A stretch of 64,000 nt of DNA from Sepioteuthis lessoniana (GCA_963585895.1 OY757913.1:103046645-103110644); one strand, 5' to 3'. Counted from the first letter of the stretch, positions 20,517 through 31,554 are shown. Notes: a model not told the origin generated them from the sequence alone. Translations and numbers: made by a program.

Positions 20517-21320
20517 AATTCTTTTGAGAGTTTTTTCAACAGCGTAAGCTGATGGTATCTCACTAGAGTTTAAGTGACAGCAAGTCTCCTCCAGTATGCA
20601 GGACCCTTCTCAGTATTCTTATCGATCTTAATCATGTTGTCGTTTGGACGGTCACCAAATGTCCTCTAGTGTTCCAGTCCCTTTATAAATCTTCTCGTTA
20701 CTGTATCGAGAGAACCAATTACTATCAGTACCACCGTCATCCTTATGTTCTATAGTTTTTCAGTTCTCCGCCAAGGTCTAGGTACTTATCTTTTTTTTCG
20801 CTTTCTTTCAGTTTTACTTTGCGATCAGTAGGAATGGCAATGTCCACAATTCAGCAGGTTCTCATTTTTTTGGTGACTATCATTAAGTTTGGTCGTCTGG
20901 CCGAGAATAAGTGATCTGTTTATGTCTCCAAATCCCAATGTTATTTATGCGTCTCATTCTCCAGAACGGATTCTTGTTTGTGCATAGACCATTTAGAGGT
21001 ATGTTCAAATTTAAATCTTTTGCACAATTTCCAATCTATCATCTTCCCCCATCCAGTCCCGTATAGTGTCGAACTCTTTTTGCGTAAGTTTGCTGAATTT
21101 AATTTTCATGTAATTGATAGTTTCGTCTCTATAACCACAAAAAATTCACTTATTATCCTGTAGCGTTTTATCTATTTTCGCTTTGACATCGTTGGTCCGC
21201 ATGGCGTTTTTTGTACTGTTATTAGAAGAGATTAAGCCTCTCTTTTAATGTTTCCTTTTCTTAGCCCTCTCCATCTCTTCTCGTGTGAGATTTCGTTTAT
21301 TTGTAGTATCATTTAAGATA
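20517..21320 (-). pseudogene. R4-like LINE copy J, older and diverged
   Basis: Same block order as copy I, starting with the 3' tail ('gagagttttttcaacagcg') and reaching the region upstream of the knuckle ('ttagccctctccatctctt', equivalent to the TWTWLR block). Many indels. No long frame remains. Fades out at about 21320. Confidence 0.62.
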
Positions 21321-21367
21321 TATTGCTGATATTTACAAAGCTTTCCTAAGATATGGTACAAGTCCTC

Positions 21368-21680
21368 AGGGTTTGGCTTGGTCTTATGGCATATCAACTA
21401 TTGAAGGTTGTTTGATGCCAAATCTGCTTTTTAAAGATATAGACAGTTCTATTTCAAACAATACAGTTTAGCCTAAGCACACGGTTTAGTTTTTTTAACC
21501 CATAGATAGGACTTTAACAGGTGCTGCAACTCCGGGCCAGAGTGGCACTGGGAGTGATGGCAATAAAGGGGTACACAGCATACTCCAAATCTCCAGCATT
21601 AGTAGAAACCCACCATCAGAAAAATCACCGTAATTGCCGATTAATGAACAAATTATCCAAAATATATCCATGACCAAGCA
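21368..21680 (-). repeat. Family F copy, reverse
   Basis: Read on the minus strand: the diagnostic block near 21600 ('tgctggagatttggagtatg'), the 'gtcctatctatgggtt' block, and the hairpin tail at about 21385-21425 ('tttggcatcaaacaacc ... gttgatatgcc'). Confidence 0.72.
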
Positions 21681-21683
21681 CAT

Positions 21684-22045
21684 TGGTTTAGTTTGATTTG
21701 GTCTTATGGAACATCAACTATTGTAAAGTATTTATGCCGATTCCATTTTTATTCATATAAGCAGTTCTATTTCAAACAAGTTTTGCATGAGTACATAGTT
21801 TAGTTCTATTTAACCCATAGATAGGACCCTATCAGGTACTCTCACTCCGATTTCATAGTGCTGCAGGGAGCGATGGATATAAAGGGGTACTCCGCATTCC
21901 CCAAAGCTCCAACATTACTGGAACCTCACCATCCGATTGTTTCGTGTTATATTCAGGAGTCTCGTTGTGAGAGTCTTTCCCCTCTGCAGAGATGCAGTCG
22001 CTCTATTTTTCAGCCCCAGCCAACTAGGGTCAACAGTCCTCAAGG
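21684..22045 (-). repeat. Family F copy, reverse, most complete 5' part
   Basis: On the minus strand it starts near 22045 with 'gttggctggggctgaaaaat' and 'gactgcatctctgcagagg', a 5' module also present at 28310, 31570 and 62545(-). The 'gagctttggggaatgcgg' block and 'gatagggtcctatctatgg' follow, and the copy ends with the hairpin tail at about 21700-21745. It is directly next to another reverse F copy. Confidence 0.78.
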
Positions 22046-22518
22046 TTGATTTCAGTACCTGTTGTATTTAATTGATATTGTTTCTTTTTGTTTAATGTGA
22101 GCGTGAAAGTTACTCATTTGGAAGGTTTTAATTTTGGTTGGGGGTACTTCCGTTACCGTGTCAGTTTCTGAAGATGTTTAAGATACTCATATCGGTGTTA
22201 AGTATTATTTTTTGTGTTTTTTTTTTTAATGTTGAATGCAGAGATGAGTACTGGAGGTTTTGCTGAGTTTTTTTTTGTATGTTTTTTTCCTATTATTAGG
22301 GGACGATTTTACCTATTTCTCTGGATGTCGGTTTATTACTGTTACCGTCATACTTGTTGTAGTTATATGTCGTTTAGTGTCACTGGGATATAAATGGTGA
22401 TATGTAAATCAGTTGGACACGTTTGTTGTTGTGTGATCATTGCAGGTGTTAGAATTACTTAAGCTAGTGTTCGGAAAACACTATATGCACATACACAGAG
22501 AGAGAGAGACTCATATGT
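22046..22518. other. No recognised feature
   Basis: T/G-rich spacer with a T-run near 22217-22229. No repeat family recognised. Confidence 0.4.
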
Positions 22519-22563
22519 AATAATAATAATAATAATAATAATATATATATATATATATATATA
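22519..22563. repeat. (AAT)n(AT)n microsatellite
   Basis: AAT units followed by an AT run, preceding a reverse hammerhead-like repeat. Confidence 0.93.
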
Positions 22564-22760
22564 TTGTCTTTTAATTGGATTCATTTTTGAGATGAGGCTT
22601 CTAAATCTGAGAATTAATTTATTTATTGCGCACTTTTGTCCTCATCTTGGTAGTTTTTTTTTTTGTGTTGTTTCTTGTTCACTACGTTTCGGCCAAATTT
22701 CACCTCTGGTCTTCTTCAGGTGATTAACCACGACCTCGGATAGGAATGCTGAGTCTTGTA
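22564..22760 (-). repeat. Short repeat with CTGAAGA...GAAAC motif (family G)
   Basis: Minus strand, 22684-22720: 'cacctgaagaagacc' followed after a loop by 'ggccgaaacgtag'. Its 3' side ends in the TA/AAT tract at 22519-22563. Similar arrangements are at 24742-24900(-), 25195-25297(+) and perhaps 59170-59329(+). The motif recalls the 3' regions of Penelope-like and other elements with degenerate hammerhead cores; the affiliation is uncertain. Confidence 0.5.
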
Positions 22761-22897
22761 ATCGTATCCCCTGTAATTACTGCCTTCCATAGTTGTCATT
22801 TTGTTTTTTTTTGACCAAGTAAACCTCTGGCCGTTTGGGTAGGAATTGAAACCGCTATCTTCTGATAATGCTCACCTGCAACCGTAGAGACTCAATG

Positions 22898-22898
<1 letters not shown>

Positions 22899-22941
<43 letters not shown>
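22899..22941. repeat. (CT)n microsatellite
   Basis: About 21 CT units. Confidence 0.96.
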
Positions 22942-22944
<3 letters not shown>

Positions 22945-23082
22945 CTATATATATAGACTTTATTGTTATTTATCTATTTTCTGTAAAAAAACCTTTTGTA
23001 TGATAAACTATTTCGTTTCACCGATCTTTTCATGTGCCATTTGAAAGCGTTATTAATTCTCACCGGGGAAGATTGCTGTTAT

Positions 23083-23300
23083 AAATGGTTAACGTTTTGA
23101 ACTGCATCCCCGTAGCAAACGAATTGGCACTTCAATCGCTTTATTACATTCACACTTGGAATTATAAACTTCAGAAAGTTATGAACCCCTTACCCTCCCA
23201 ACTACGAGTTAAATAGCACCTGCACTCTTCTTCTACAAGAGGGGCATTGACATTAAATAACCATCGAAGTTTGACATTTCAATGATGGATGAAACGAAAC
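23083..23300 (+). repeat. SINE family A copy, diverged
   Basis: Body blocks 'ctttattacattcacactt', 'cttaccctcccaactacg' and 'actcttcttctacaagagg', then the tail 'ttgacattaaataacc ... tttgacatttcaatg'. The head is decayed. Confidence 0.68.
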
Positions 23301-23504
23301 ATATTTCTCAAAGAAAAGAAACAGATCCCATTAGAATAATCCGTCCTCTTTTTAAAGAATATAATGGTGTATAGAAAGCATATCCTTTGTTTTTTCTTTT
23401 TTTTTTTTTTAGATATGATTATTTAAAAAAAATCAAAAACGATGGAACATGAGAATGACAGTGTTTTATTAATTTACCATCGGATCTCTAAGGACAAATC
23501 AGAC

Positions 23505-23566
23505 AAAGACGAGTTAAGTCAACTGGCACAAAAGAAATACAAGAAAAGGTATGACTGGGTAGGACT
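23505..23566 (+). pseudogene. R4-like LINE fragment, plus strand
   Basis: The plus frame reads ELSQLAQKKYKKRYDWVG, matching the block just after the CCHC knuckle in the minus-strand copies (KLAQRVYKTRHDWV in copy E). Only about 20 codons remain. This is the only copy in the opposite orientation. Confidence 0.7.
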
Positions 23567-23719
23567 CATATACTTACAATTTTGTCTCTTCACTTAATAA
23601 TGGTTTAAAAATCGATGCCGACGTTCTCTATGAGTCTAAAAACCGTCTTTTCTAACTAGTCCTCATGTTTGTACTTTAACCATCAATCTCCAGATTTCAT
23701 TTTTGAATATATATATATA

Positions 23720-24015
23720 TCAACTCAACCCACTCTGCACGCATAGGATGGGACACGAGGTCAATTTTCCAAAGCAGACTTTAACTGGTTTGGATTCGGA
23801 GTTTTCCATCTCCTACACAGGCTAATATACCAAGGTGAAAGAGCCCAGTCTGACCTTCCATTTAGCCATGGCGGGCGGAAGAATAGCTGGATTTATAACT
23901 TCTCTAGGGGTATTAGTGCTATGAGAAATACAAACGGCTTTGCCCTGGTTTTGAACTCGGGTCGCTGTGTCCATTTCCGTCGAGAATAACCGTTTGACCA
24001 CAAGCGTAACTTTGA
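23720..24015 (-). repeat. SINE family C copy, diverged
   Basis: On the minus strand from 24015: 'gtggtcaaacggttattctc' (head), 'gacccgagttcaaaacc' (B-box region), 'catagcactaatacccc', and the tail region 'attgacctcgtgtccc'. It ends beside a short TA tract at 23707-23720. The antisense 87-codon ORF 23822-24085 is not supported. Confidence 0.65.
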
Positions 24016-24355
24016 ATATAAACCTCTTTTGGGTCTGACAAATGATTACCACATTTCTCACAAGGAACGCACAAAATTGAAGCACTCAAAAATCACATTT
24101 TTGAAAAACTTATCTTGGATTGTATTAACAGAGAAGATTCCTATTTCTGCGGGACATTAAAAAATTAACCCTTGAAAAAACCAACCCTAATAACTTGCAA
24201 AATGTAAAACTTACAGCTGCAGATAACATGATCGTACTTTTAAATTTAATATACAAATAAATTAATCTTGAATAATGAACACTGTCATAGAAAACAACTG
24301 CCTGGCAAAACCACATTGTACTTCATATTTTCCAATATTATATATATATCCATAG

Positions 24356-24672
24356 TCTTCCACAGCCAGATTTGTTTCGTTCTATCAGAACTCATCAGTG
24401 TGGCTAGACATATTAGCTTCCCGTAGCTCGGATCGAAACCCGGTTGACTCAAACGCCAACTCAAGCCTCAAACTCTTCAGCCACGAGGAGCCAGTACCAG
24501 CAAAGTAAATTTTAAACGGTTATGAATCACAATTACTATTGTTTACATACATCCGTTTAACGGCTACCGAGACCTCAATTCATGTATGAAAAGACTTGCA
24601 ATAAACGCTAATGGCAACGCGATTACTTCATTTGCCGGAGAACTCAATCCTAGGGGGGTAGGGGAGTATATA
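24356..24672 (-). repeat. Family D SINE, full-length unit
   Basis: Contains the tRNA-like segment on the minus strand ('ccgggtttcgatccgagc' B-box region, 24425-24445) and both flanking modules: 'gtttcgttctatcagaac' (24376) and 'ccggagaactcaatcct' (24633). Short TA tracts sit at both ends. Confidence 0.65.
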
Positions 24673-24686
24673 TCTCTATAGTCATC

Positions 24687-24695
24687 CACACACAT

Positions 24696-24741
<46 letters not shown>
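24687..24741. repeat. (CA)n(TA)n compound microsatellite
   Basis: A CA run to about 24718, then a TA run to 24741. Confidence 0.96.
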
Positions 24742-24746
<5 letters not shown>

Positions 24747-24900
24747 GTCTTAATTTTTGAGTGGAAACTTAATAATCTTATCACTCAAAATATTCGGACA
24801 ATTTTCTTTATCTTTATTCTTATACTCACAATGTTTCAGCCGATGCGTCCATCGGCCTTTTTCAGGTGTTTCGTGTCCAAATCGTGGGGGCGGGGACACA
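24742..24900 (-). repeat. Family G repeat with a strong stem between CTGAAAAAG and GAAAC
   Basis: Minus strand, 24832-24868: 'cctgaaaaag', then a perfect 7-bp stem (GCCGATG/CATCGGC) with a 3-nt loop, then 'tgaaacat'. The downstream side runs into (TA)n. The arrangement matches the copies at 22684 and 25211 and resembles stem II of a hammerhead core. Confidence 0.55.
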
Positions 24901-25194
24901 GAACATCGAACAGAACCTTTTATGTAATCCTCAGAGGTACATTGACCTAATTCCGGCTACTATAACGAATGATAAACTATAGAAAGTATCCGTTAATATT
25001 TTACCTGTAGTCGGGAGGGAAACTGCTACATCCAGAGGATTTCACTGACATAGTCGAAATATTCTAAGTGATAAAGCTGAAAACAAACTAAAAAAGCTGC
25101 ATGAAAAGAGTGCTCAGTCTAATAAAAGTGGGGCGCATATAAACAAAAAAAAATGTTCGATTTCTGAAACCAATAAGTCCATTTTATAAGTTTT

Positions 25195-25297
25195 CTGAGT
25201 TTTCCACAACGTCTGAAGATTGTGGGAAGCTTATGAAACGTAAGTAATAAACTTATTGTGTCCATAATTCCAATATATATATATATATATATATATA
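25195..25297 (+). repeat. Family G repeat ending in (TA)n
   Basis: Plus strand: 'cgtctgaagattgtgg' then 'cttatgaaacgtaag', followed by 'taataaacttattgtgtcc' and a TA run at 25275-25297. Same element type as the copies at 22564 and 24742, opposite orientation. Confidence 0.5.
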
Positions 25298-25299
25298 CT

Positions 25300-25885
25300 C
25301 AGACACACGTTGACGCACCCACCACATATATATGAACAGCCCAGGGCAACTATGATAGATGAGACAGGGAAAGCTAGTCGTTAGTTAGAGTTTTTTTTTT
25401 TCAAGTTTAAATTAGTGTACATTTTTCATGCTACAACATATTGATAATTTTCGGAAATTTACAACACTTTAGTATGCCTTGAACATTCCAGAACATAAAA
25501 TTACCTGAAAGACGTCAGCAGAAATGTAAGTTGACATCCGAATTGATTGTAATTATATTTATTTCACCATACACGTAGAATTCTATGAAAGCCTGCAGTC
25601 TACAATTCCAGACTTTGGACTGCGTAGACTTTTAGTTAGCCACACGGTAATCGTTGGACAACGAATCTCGAAGTTCGATCACACGATAACAAGACAATAA
25701 AACATTATTGAAGCTGTATTTATGAAGGAAACATATCTTCATTTTCTCTGATAAAAAATGAAAAAAAAAAAAGAAAAAAAAGAAAACTTAGATATGAAAC
25801 TAATTCTCACCAAATTGTATTGTATTCACAATTTATCATCAGCTTCTAAATGCTCAAAAATCGGAAAACGTATGGACATGGCAAA
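25300..25885. other. No recognised feature
   Basis: AT-rich spacer with a poly(A)-like tract at about 25758-25782. Confidence 0.4.
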
Positions 25886-25889
25886 GAAT

Positions 25890-26245
25890 ATGTTGTCTGT
25901 ACCCCTGACTGGGAAGTAAGCCTAACCCCTCCACACAAAAAAAGTGTACTGGATATGATACTAAACTGCATTTTATGTGAGATTACTGTTTTGAAGGTCT
26001 GGAAAGTACGGAGTGCCCCTTTATTCCCATTAATTTCAGGTCCTCTCTGTATTGGAGTGGTTGTACATTTTAGGGTTTCATTCGTGTGTTTGAAAGATCT
26101 GCTCCAAAGATATTTATATCCAATAGTACCGAGCGCAAAAAGAAAAAAATCTCTTCAGAAAGTTTTAAATATAAATGTCCAATGAACACGATTCCCAAAC
26201 ATTTTGCATAAAATACCCCTGAACAGGTTGATATGCCAATATTTC
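25890..26245 (+). repeat. Family F copy
   Basis: Decayed diagnostic block ('ggtctggaaagtacggagtg', 'cctttattcccatt', 'attggagtggttgtac') and tail 'tgcataaaatacccc ... ggttgatatgccaa' at 26206-26243. ORF 25850-26185 spans this repeat and is not a gene. Confidence 0.65.
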
Positions 26246-26309
26246 TTACATTTCCTCGTAATGTGATCTTTCGGCTCTGGGGTTCTGGTCAAAATTACAC
26301 AAATCATTA

Positions 26310-26312
<3 letters not shown>

Positions 26313-26369
<57 letters not shown>
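26313..26369. repeat. (CA)n(TA)n compound microsatellite
   Basis: A CA run to 26342, then a TA run. Confidence 0.97.
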
Positions 26370-26374
<5 letters not shown>

Positions 26375-26439
26375 AATAATGCAAGAATTAATTCCGAAAA
26401 TACAGTTTCCGTTTCTCTGAAATTACAGAATACCTTTGA

Positions 26440-27140
26440 TTGCACCTCAGAAGGGGAGGTAAGATCCCCGCAATGAGTGTCCTGAGTATGTCTGTAAACT
26501 ACATCCGATGATCAGGGTATAGTATTGCAGTCTTGGGGAATGTGTAGTATCCCTTCATTGCCATTATTTCCAGGTCCACTTCGACTAGGATTGATTATAA
26601 TTGTTAGGATTAAGTCTATAGAACTGTTCGATCAGTTGCTATGGATAATTATTATTAGTTATTTGAAAACGTATGTGATAATTATTCACATTAGATAAGA
26701 ATAAATAAAAAAATGGAACAACTAATACTTGATAGCAATATTTTAAGCAATTTAACTGTGTGCAAACAAATGATTAATTGTTAATAGGATTATTATAGTT
26801 AAATGGCGATACTTGGAACAATTTAACTGAGCAAAAAATGATTATATCTTATAGAATTATTAGTATTAAATAGCAATGATTAAAATAATCTAATTGTGAG
26901 CAACCGGCCATTGGCCAGATCAGTCGAGTGTTCAACAATAGTCCGGGAGCTGTGGTTCAATCCCAGTTTGAATCATGCCAAAAAGTAAAAAAATTGTACT
27001 TGATGCAGTCTTTCTTAAGATTATAAGTTAAGGATCATGGATAAAGTAGGGGAATCATTTGTATTGGATATATATGTATTAAGAGGATTTGGTATTAAAT
27101 GAAGTACAATAATTGATATGTCATGAAATCAAACCAAACA
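26440..27140 (+). repeat. Family F copy interrupted by a family B SINE
   Basis: Diagnostic block at 26535-26600 ('cttggggaatgtgtagtatc', 'atttccaggtccact'). At least three sub-repeats of 60-70 bp follow ('tttaactgtgtgcaaac', 'ggaacaatttaactgagc'). Family B sequence occupies about 26905-27060. The F tail resumes at 27078-27135 ('tttggtattaaatgaag ... attgatatgtcatg'). Confidence 0.7.
26905..27060 (+). repeat. SINE family B nested in family F
   Basis: B-box region 'gtggttcaatcccag', 'gaatcatgccaaaaag' and 'ggataaagtaggggaatc' match family B. The 3' third is missing. Confidence 0.62.
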
Positions 27141-27165
27141 AATTTTGGTATTAAAAGTAAAAATA

Positions 27166-27400
27166 ATGTTGGCAACCGTAGTCGAGGGCGACCAGAAGTC
27201 TCCCATTTCAATAGCTACTACACCGAGTTGTAGGGGAGGGCGCTACTCCTTTTGCTGGATTGCTCCACACTACCCTGGAAAAATACTTTATAATTCGGAG
27301 TGTTAAGCAAGGCGGTATCAAGTACCACTTTTTGAGTCTTTGGTAAGACTCGACTTGAGATTGAACCCCAGTCTCCCAGGCCGGTCAAGACTCAAAAATG
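27166..27400 (-). repeat. SINE family B, reverse, near-complete
   Basis: On the minus strand: 'gagactggggttcaatctc' (B box), 'cttgccgc'-type and 'ggtagtgtggagcaatcc' blocks, 'gcgccctcccctacaactc', and the end 'ggtcgccctcgactacgg'. It forms an inverted pair with the copy at 26905. Confidence 0.75.
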
Positions 27401-28289
27401 TTAATATGCACTAAAACACTAACTAACCTGCAAATGTTTCTTTATTATTCTCATGAGGGGAAGGCACGTGAAACTTTAAACAACAGCAATTATCCTCTTC
27501 TGTCTAACAGCCCTTAACTCCGCTGGTTATAGCCTTTTTCTAACCAAGAACAGGGGACCGGGGTGCACCGCCAGTACAATGACTAACCCAACCCTTGAAC
27601 ACTCATTCATCAGCATATCTCCTATTTGCCTTTTTGAACGTATCGGGACCTTACTTTTGGAAAAAAAAGTAGTTTTCGGTTTATAGGATTTTTGCGTTGT
27701 CAACTAAAAATTTTCAATTAGATTTGTACGTTTGTTGTGGTTCCGTTAGAAGTGTTTATTGCCGTGTATTCGGATGCCGCTAGCATTAGATGAATGGCAA
27801 GTTATTCAGCGGAAGTGAGAATGGTGGTTGTGGGTCCAATGTATGAATTAAGAGTTGTACCATCATTTATATTGGTGATGTAATATCATAATGCGCTTAT
27901 AGTTAGAATGAAGTTGTTGACGCAGTTATTGAAAATATTATACACAGATATCTATCTCAAACGGAAAGCAATAAATGATTTATCATATAGTTTAAAAAAT
28001 ATTAAACAGTTAATCTTATCTTCACTAATAATATGCACTAGAAAAAGAAGCATTTTGTAGCACTAATGTTGTGTATCAATTCTTTTGTCCATTAGGAGAT
28101 TGCATCTTCAATACTAATGATGACATAACACTTAATCCATACGTTAAACATTAACCCGCCACCCTTATTCGCGCACAAAATTGCCAATTATCTAATACTA
28201 GCACCATCAATAAACGCGTCAGTAAACACGTCCTATTAGACCATTAATATTAGAAGACTTTTAGTAGATAATAGGAAAGTCCTTAATCC
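27401..28289. other. No recognised feature
   Basis: No ORF above 60 codons and no repeat family recognised. AT-rich in the second half. Confidence 0.4.
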
Positions 28290-29285
28290 AGTCGGCGAAG
28301 GCTGGAGAATACACTGACTGCATCTTTGCAGAGAAGAAAAACAACCTTTCCAAACAAGTGTCCTGGATATGAGATTAAATAGTCAGAGGTTCAGGTTCCA
28401 GTAAGGCTAGAACTTTGGGGATGCAGGGTAACTCTTCAATGACCATCACTTCAGCTCTGACCCTGAGTGGTAGAACCTGATAAGGTCCTATCCATGGGGC
28501 AAATTGAACTATTTGACATTTAAAGTGTGTGCAAGCAAATAACTTATGCTAAACTGAATTTTTAGAAATTGTAAACAAATGATTAATCGTAAATATGTAG
28601 AATTATTCGTATTATATAGTAATACTTCAGTTGGAGGCGCCTGTGGTGTAATGGTTATCGTCGTAGGAAATGGACACGGTGACACGAGTTCAAATCCTGG
28701 ACGAGACTGATTGGATTTCACATAGAACTAATACCCTTGGGAAAGGTATGAATCCAATTATTCTCCCTCCAGCAATGGGTAAATAGTAGGACAGACTTGC
28801 TTCTTCGGCTTTGGTTGGGCAACTAGTCTATGAGAAGAAATACTCTGAATTCAAACCTGTTAAACTCCGCTTAAAAATTGACCTTGCGTCAAATCCTGCC
28901 CGAGCGGAGGGGTTGGGTAAATATACTCCACTTAAAAATTGACCTTGTGTCAAATCCTGCCCGAGTGGAGGGGTTGGGTAAATATACTCCACTTAAAAAT
29001 TGACCTTGTGTCAAATCCTTCCCGAGCGGAGGGGTTGGGTAAATATACTCCACTTAAAAATTGATCTTGTGTCAAATCCTGCCCGAGCGGAGGGGTTGGG
29101 TAAATATGAATATAGTAATACTTGAAACCATTTGACTGTGGCAAAGAAAATTACCGCAGACTCGTTTAAAGATGTTATCAACCAAATGTCTATAGAAATC
29201 AAATATATTCAATATATATTTTAAAACAGGATTTGGCATTAAATAACCGACAAGGGTTGATATGTCATAAAACCCAACCAAATCA
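28290..29285 (+). repeat. Family F copy split by a family C SINE
   Basis: 5' module 'gctggagaatacactgactg' at 28310, diagnostic block at 28410-28500, sub-repeats to 28627. The SINE insertion occupies 28628-29109. The F sequence then resumes ('tacttgaaaccatttgactg') and ends with the tail at 29231-29285 ('ttggcattaaataacc ... ggttgatatgtcat'). Confidence 0.8.
28628..29109 (+). repeat. SINE family C with four tandem tail units and a 14-bp TSD
   Basis: Head A box 'tggtgtaatgg' (about 28640), B box 'gagttcaaatcc'. The insertion is flanked by the perfect direct repeat ATATAGTAATACTT at 28614-28627 and 29110-29123. Its 3' end is a tandem array of 61-bp units at 28864, 28925, 28986 and 29047 ('attgaccttgtgtcaaatcc', 'ggaggggttgggtaaata'). 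The copy at 4339 has one such unit. The three overlapping minus-strand ORFs here are repeat artefacts. Confidence 0.9.
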
Positions 29286-30050
29286 AATCATATATACTCA
29301 ATATATATGTATAAAGAGGATAGCAGCATTAGATAACTTTCAAGCGATGCAACCCCATAAAATCAAACCAACCCAAACCAAATCAAAGTTCTACATAGCT
29401 GAAAGAAGTAATTTAAAAAAAAATTACTCTAAATACTAGAATCTGTCCTAATAAAAAAAGACACCCCATACTTAACAAAATATCTTTTAGCTTAGTGATC
29501 CGTAATACTAATATTAACTTGGCTCAAGTGCATAGTCGTACAGCTTCCGTGATTCTTAGTCACGTTATTGTGATCTATAATTTCTACACATTCAAGCAAG
29601 TACCAACGAAGTGACTGTTTAAATATGACGCGAATAACACTGTCATTTAAAATATTCATTGATCTCAAAATCATCTCATAATCTCTGGCGAAATTGTACC
29701 AACAACTTCAACGACGAAGTTGCAAGTACAGATATTCTGATAACAATTTTAGAGATTTCAGACAATTACAAATAAGCCTTCACCTCATAGGTGGCATTTA
29801 GTTTGTGAACAAGAAAGGGCTAATAAAAAACTTAACTGTTTAACTGAGTACGAAAACTGAATTATTGCTATTAGACTGTAATACTTGGAATGTCTGCGAA
29901 TACTTTAAATATCTGCCTTAATACAGTTAGCACCGGATGGTTTCATTAGTGATGTTTTGCTTGATTCCATGGAGAGTTTTGGGTCTTCCAACAACATACT
30001 CCCCTCCCCCAGCAGACCCTATCAGAGATGGTCAATTATTGTCTTTCATC
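29286..30050. other. No recognised gene
   Basis: AT-rich. A weak family-F-like sub-repeat may lie at 29830-29900 ('taactgtttaactgagtac'). Confidence 0.4.
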
Positions 30051-30085
30051 TTTATATATATATATATATATATATGAGGGAATGC

Positions 30086-30170
30086 TTATTGGGTCTTAAT
30101 TTGATTACAATTTAACAGAGGGAAAGTTTATTGGGTCTTAATTTGTTTATAATTTAACATTACCCTCCCT
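30086..30170. repeat. 42-bp tandem duplication
   Basis: 'ttattgggtcttaattt' occurs at 30086 and 30128 within a 42-bp period, two copies, just after a short TA tract (30053-30075). Confidence 0.75.
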
Positions 30171-30517
30171 GTCATATTTATTTTCTAACATTACAGAGTC
30201 TATTTCCTCTTTTTATCGTAATCGTTGTCCTAGTTTAACTGTGACCTGGTTGGACGGAAACTGCTTTGTTGCTCATTTTTATTTTTTAACATGAATAAAT
30301 TTGATCGTTTTGTAAGTTTAAATATATATGCACACATTTCTTGTGAACTTTCAAAGTCCGTAACTCATAGTTTCATGTTTATGATACAATCATCTGACGG
30401 AAGCAGGAGAAGCATTTATTAAATGTTAAGGATTTCGGAATTCATTATTTGGATAGTTTAGGTTTTACACCTGCTCTGCTGTTGTAGTTTCAAGCAATTT
30501 CGATTTTCTTTGTAATT

Positions 30518-30518
<1 letters not shown>

Positions 30519-30559
<41 letters not shown>

Positions 30560-30602
30560 GGGCGCACATGCCCGCGCATGTTTGTGTGTGTGTGTGTGTG
30601 TG
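30519..30602. repeat. (TA)n ... (GT)n microsatellites
   Basis: TA run 30519-30557, GC-containing spacer, GT run 30583-30602. Confidence 0.95.
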
Positions 30603-30914
30603 ATAATGAAAATAATGAATAGAAAATGAAAAGAAACGCTTTAAAAAAATCAATATTTACACTGGTGTATCTAAAATTCATGTGATGAATAATCAACTCT
30701 TATCTCAAATAACCTTCAGTTATTAAAAAAAAACGGAGAGAACCTTATCTCTTTTGAATGCTGCGTGTGATCAAGTGAATGAGAAAGGGCTTATGTGTTT
30801 TGTTTTGTTTAGTTTTTAAATCTAATTTATTTTTTATTAATTACTTGATAATTCAGTTTCGCAAAAGTTACTAACTTTAAAAAAAATTTGATTTTTGATA
30901 ATAAAAACTTCTTT

Positions 30915-31436
30915 TGTAGTATAGTGACCCTCGACCGAGCTGTCAATCAAGAGATGCACCTTTGTAAAGAACAGCGAAACAGGTGCATCCGGTCGAAGAT
31001 ATCGGAATATCACCTTGAACTGTGGACGTGGTTGAATTCGGTGATGCGTACGCCCACAGGAAGCTGGTGTATGTTAGACAATAATATAACCAGGTGCCAC
31101 AGACGGCTTGAATCAGTTCGTGTTCCAGTTGCAGTTGGACTCAGTTGGGGATAAGATGCCAGAGTGAGAATCAGCTTGCAGACTGGGGGCTTGCGGCCCT
31201 TAGTGACCCACGGTTGAGCAGCCCTGTCAGAATGCAAAAGAAGTGATGCTATGATCAGAAGAACTTTGGGTCAATATGTAGCACACAACCAACATCAACC
31301 CTTTCGAGAATAAAGTGTGAGAGGTATATTTTCATAAAGAAGGTGTTCTTTCGTTCATTGAATTCGTCAGTATTGTTAACTATGTTTCCGCATATATTTC
31401 TATAAGTATTATTTATATGTATACAGGTATACAACA
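30915..31436 (+). mobile_element. Solo LTR, copy 3 (TSD CTTT)
   Basis: A 522-bp element flanked by CTTT at 30911-30914 and 31437-31440. It starts 'tgtagtatagtgaccc' and ends 'ggtatacaaca'. The 'gagaataaagtgtgagagg' block (31305-31325) carries AATAAA and matches copies 1 and 5. No internal region is adjacent. Confidence 0.85.
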
Positions 31437-31554
31437 CTTTAAATTGATTCATAAATAAAGATATTCTCTATAAAGACGTTTTCCATTTTTGTGTTGGTGC
31501 AACGCATTATGAGATTTTTTAAACACTATTCTGAAGAGAACTCTCGAACTTTCA

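Noticed and set aside
28950..29281. Three ORFs with a repeated PNPSAR-GFDTRSIFKW peptide
   Set aside because: Antisense reading of the 61-bp tail repeats of a family C SINE.
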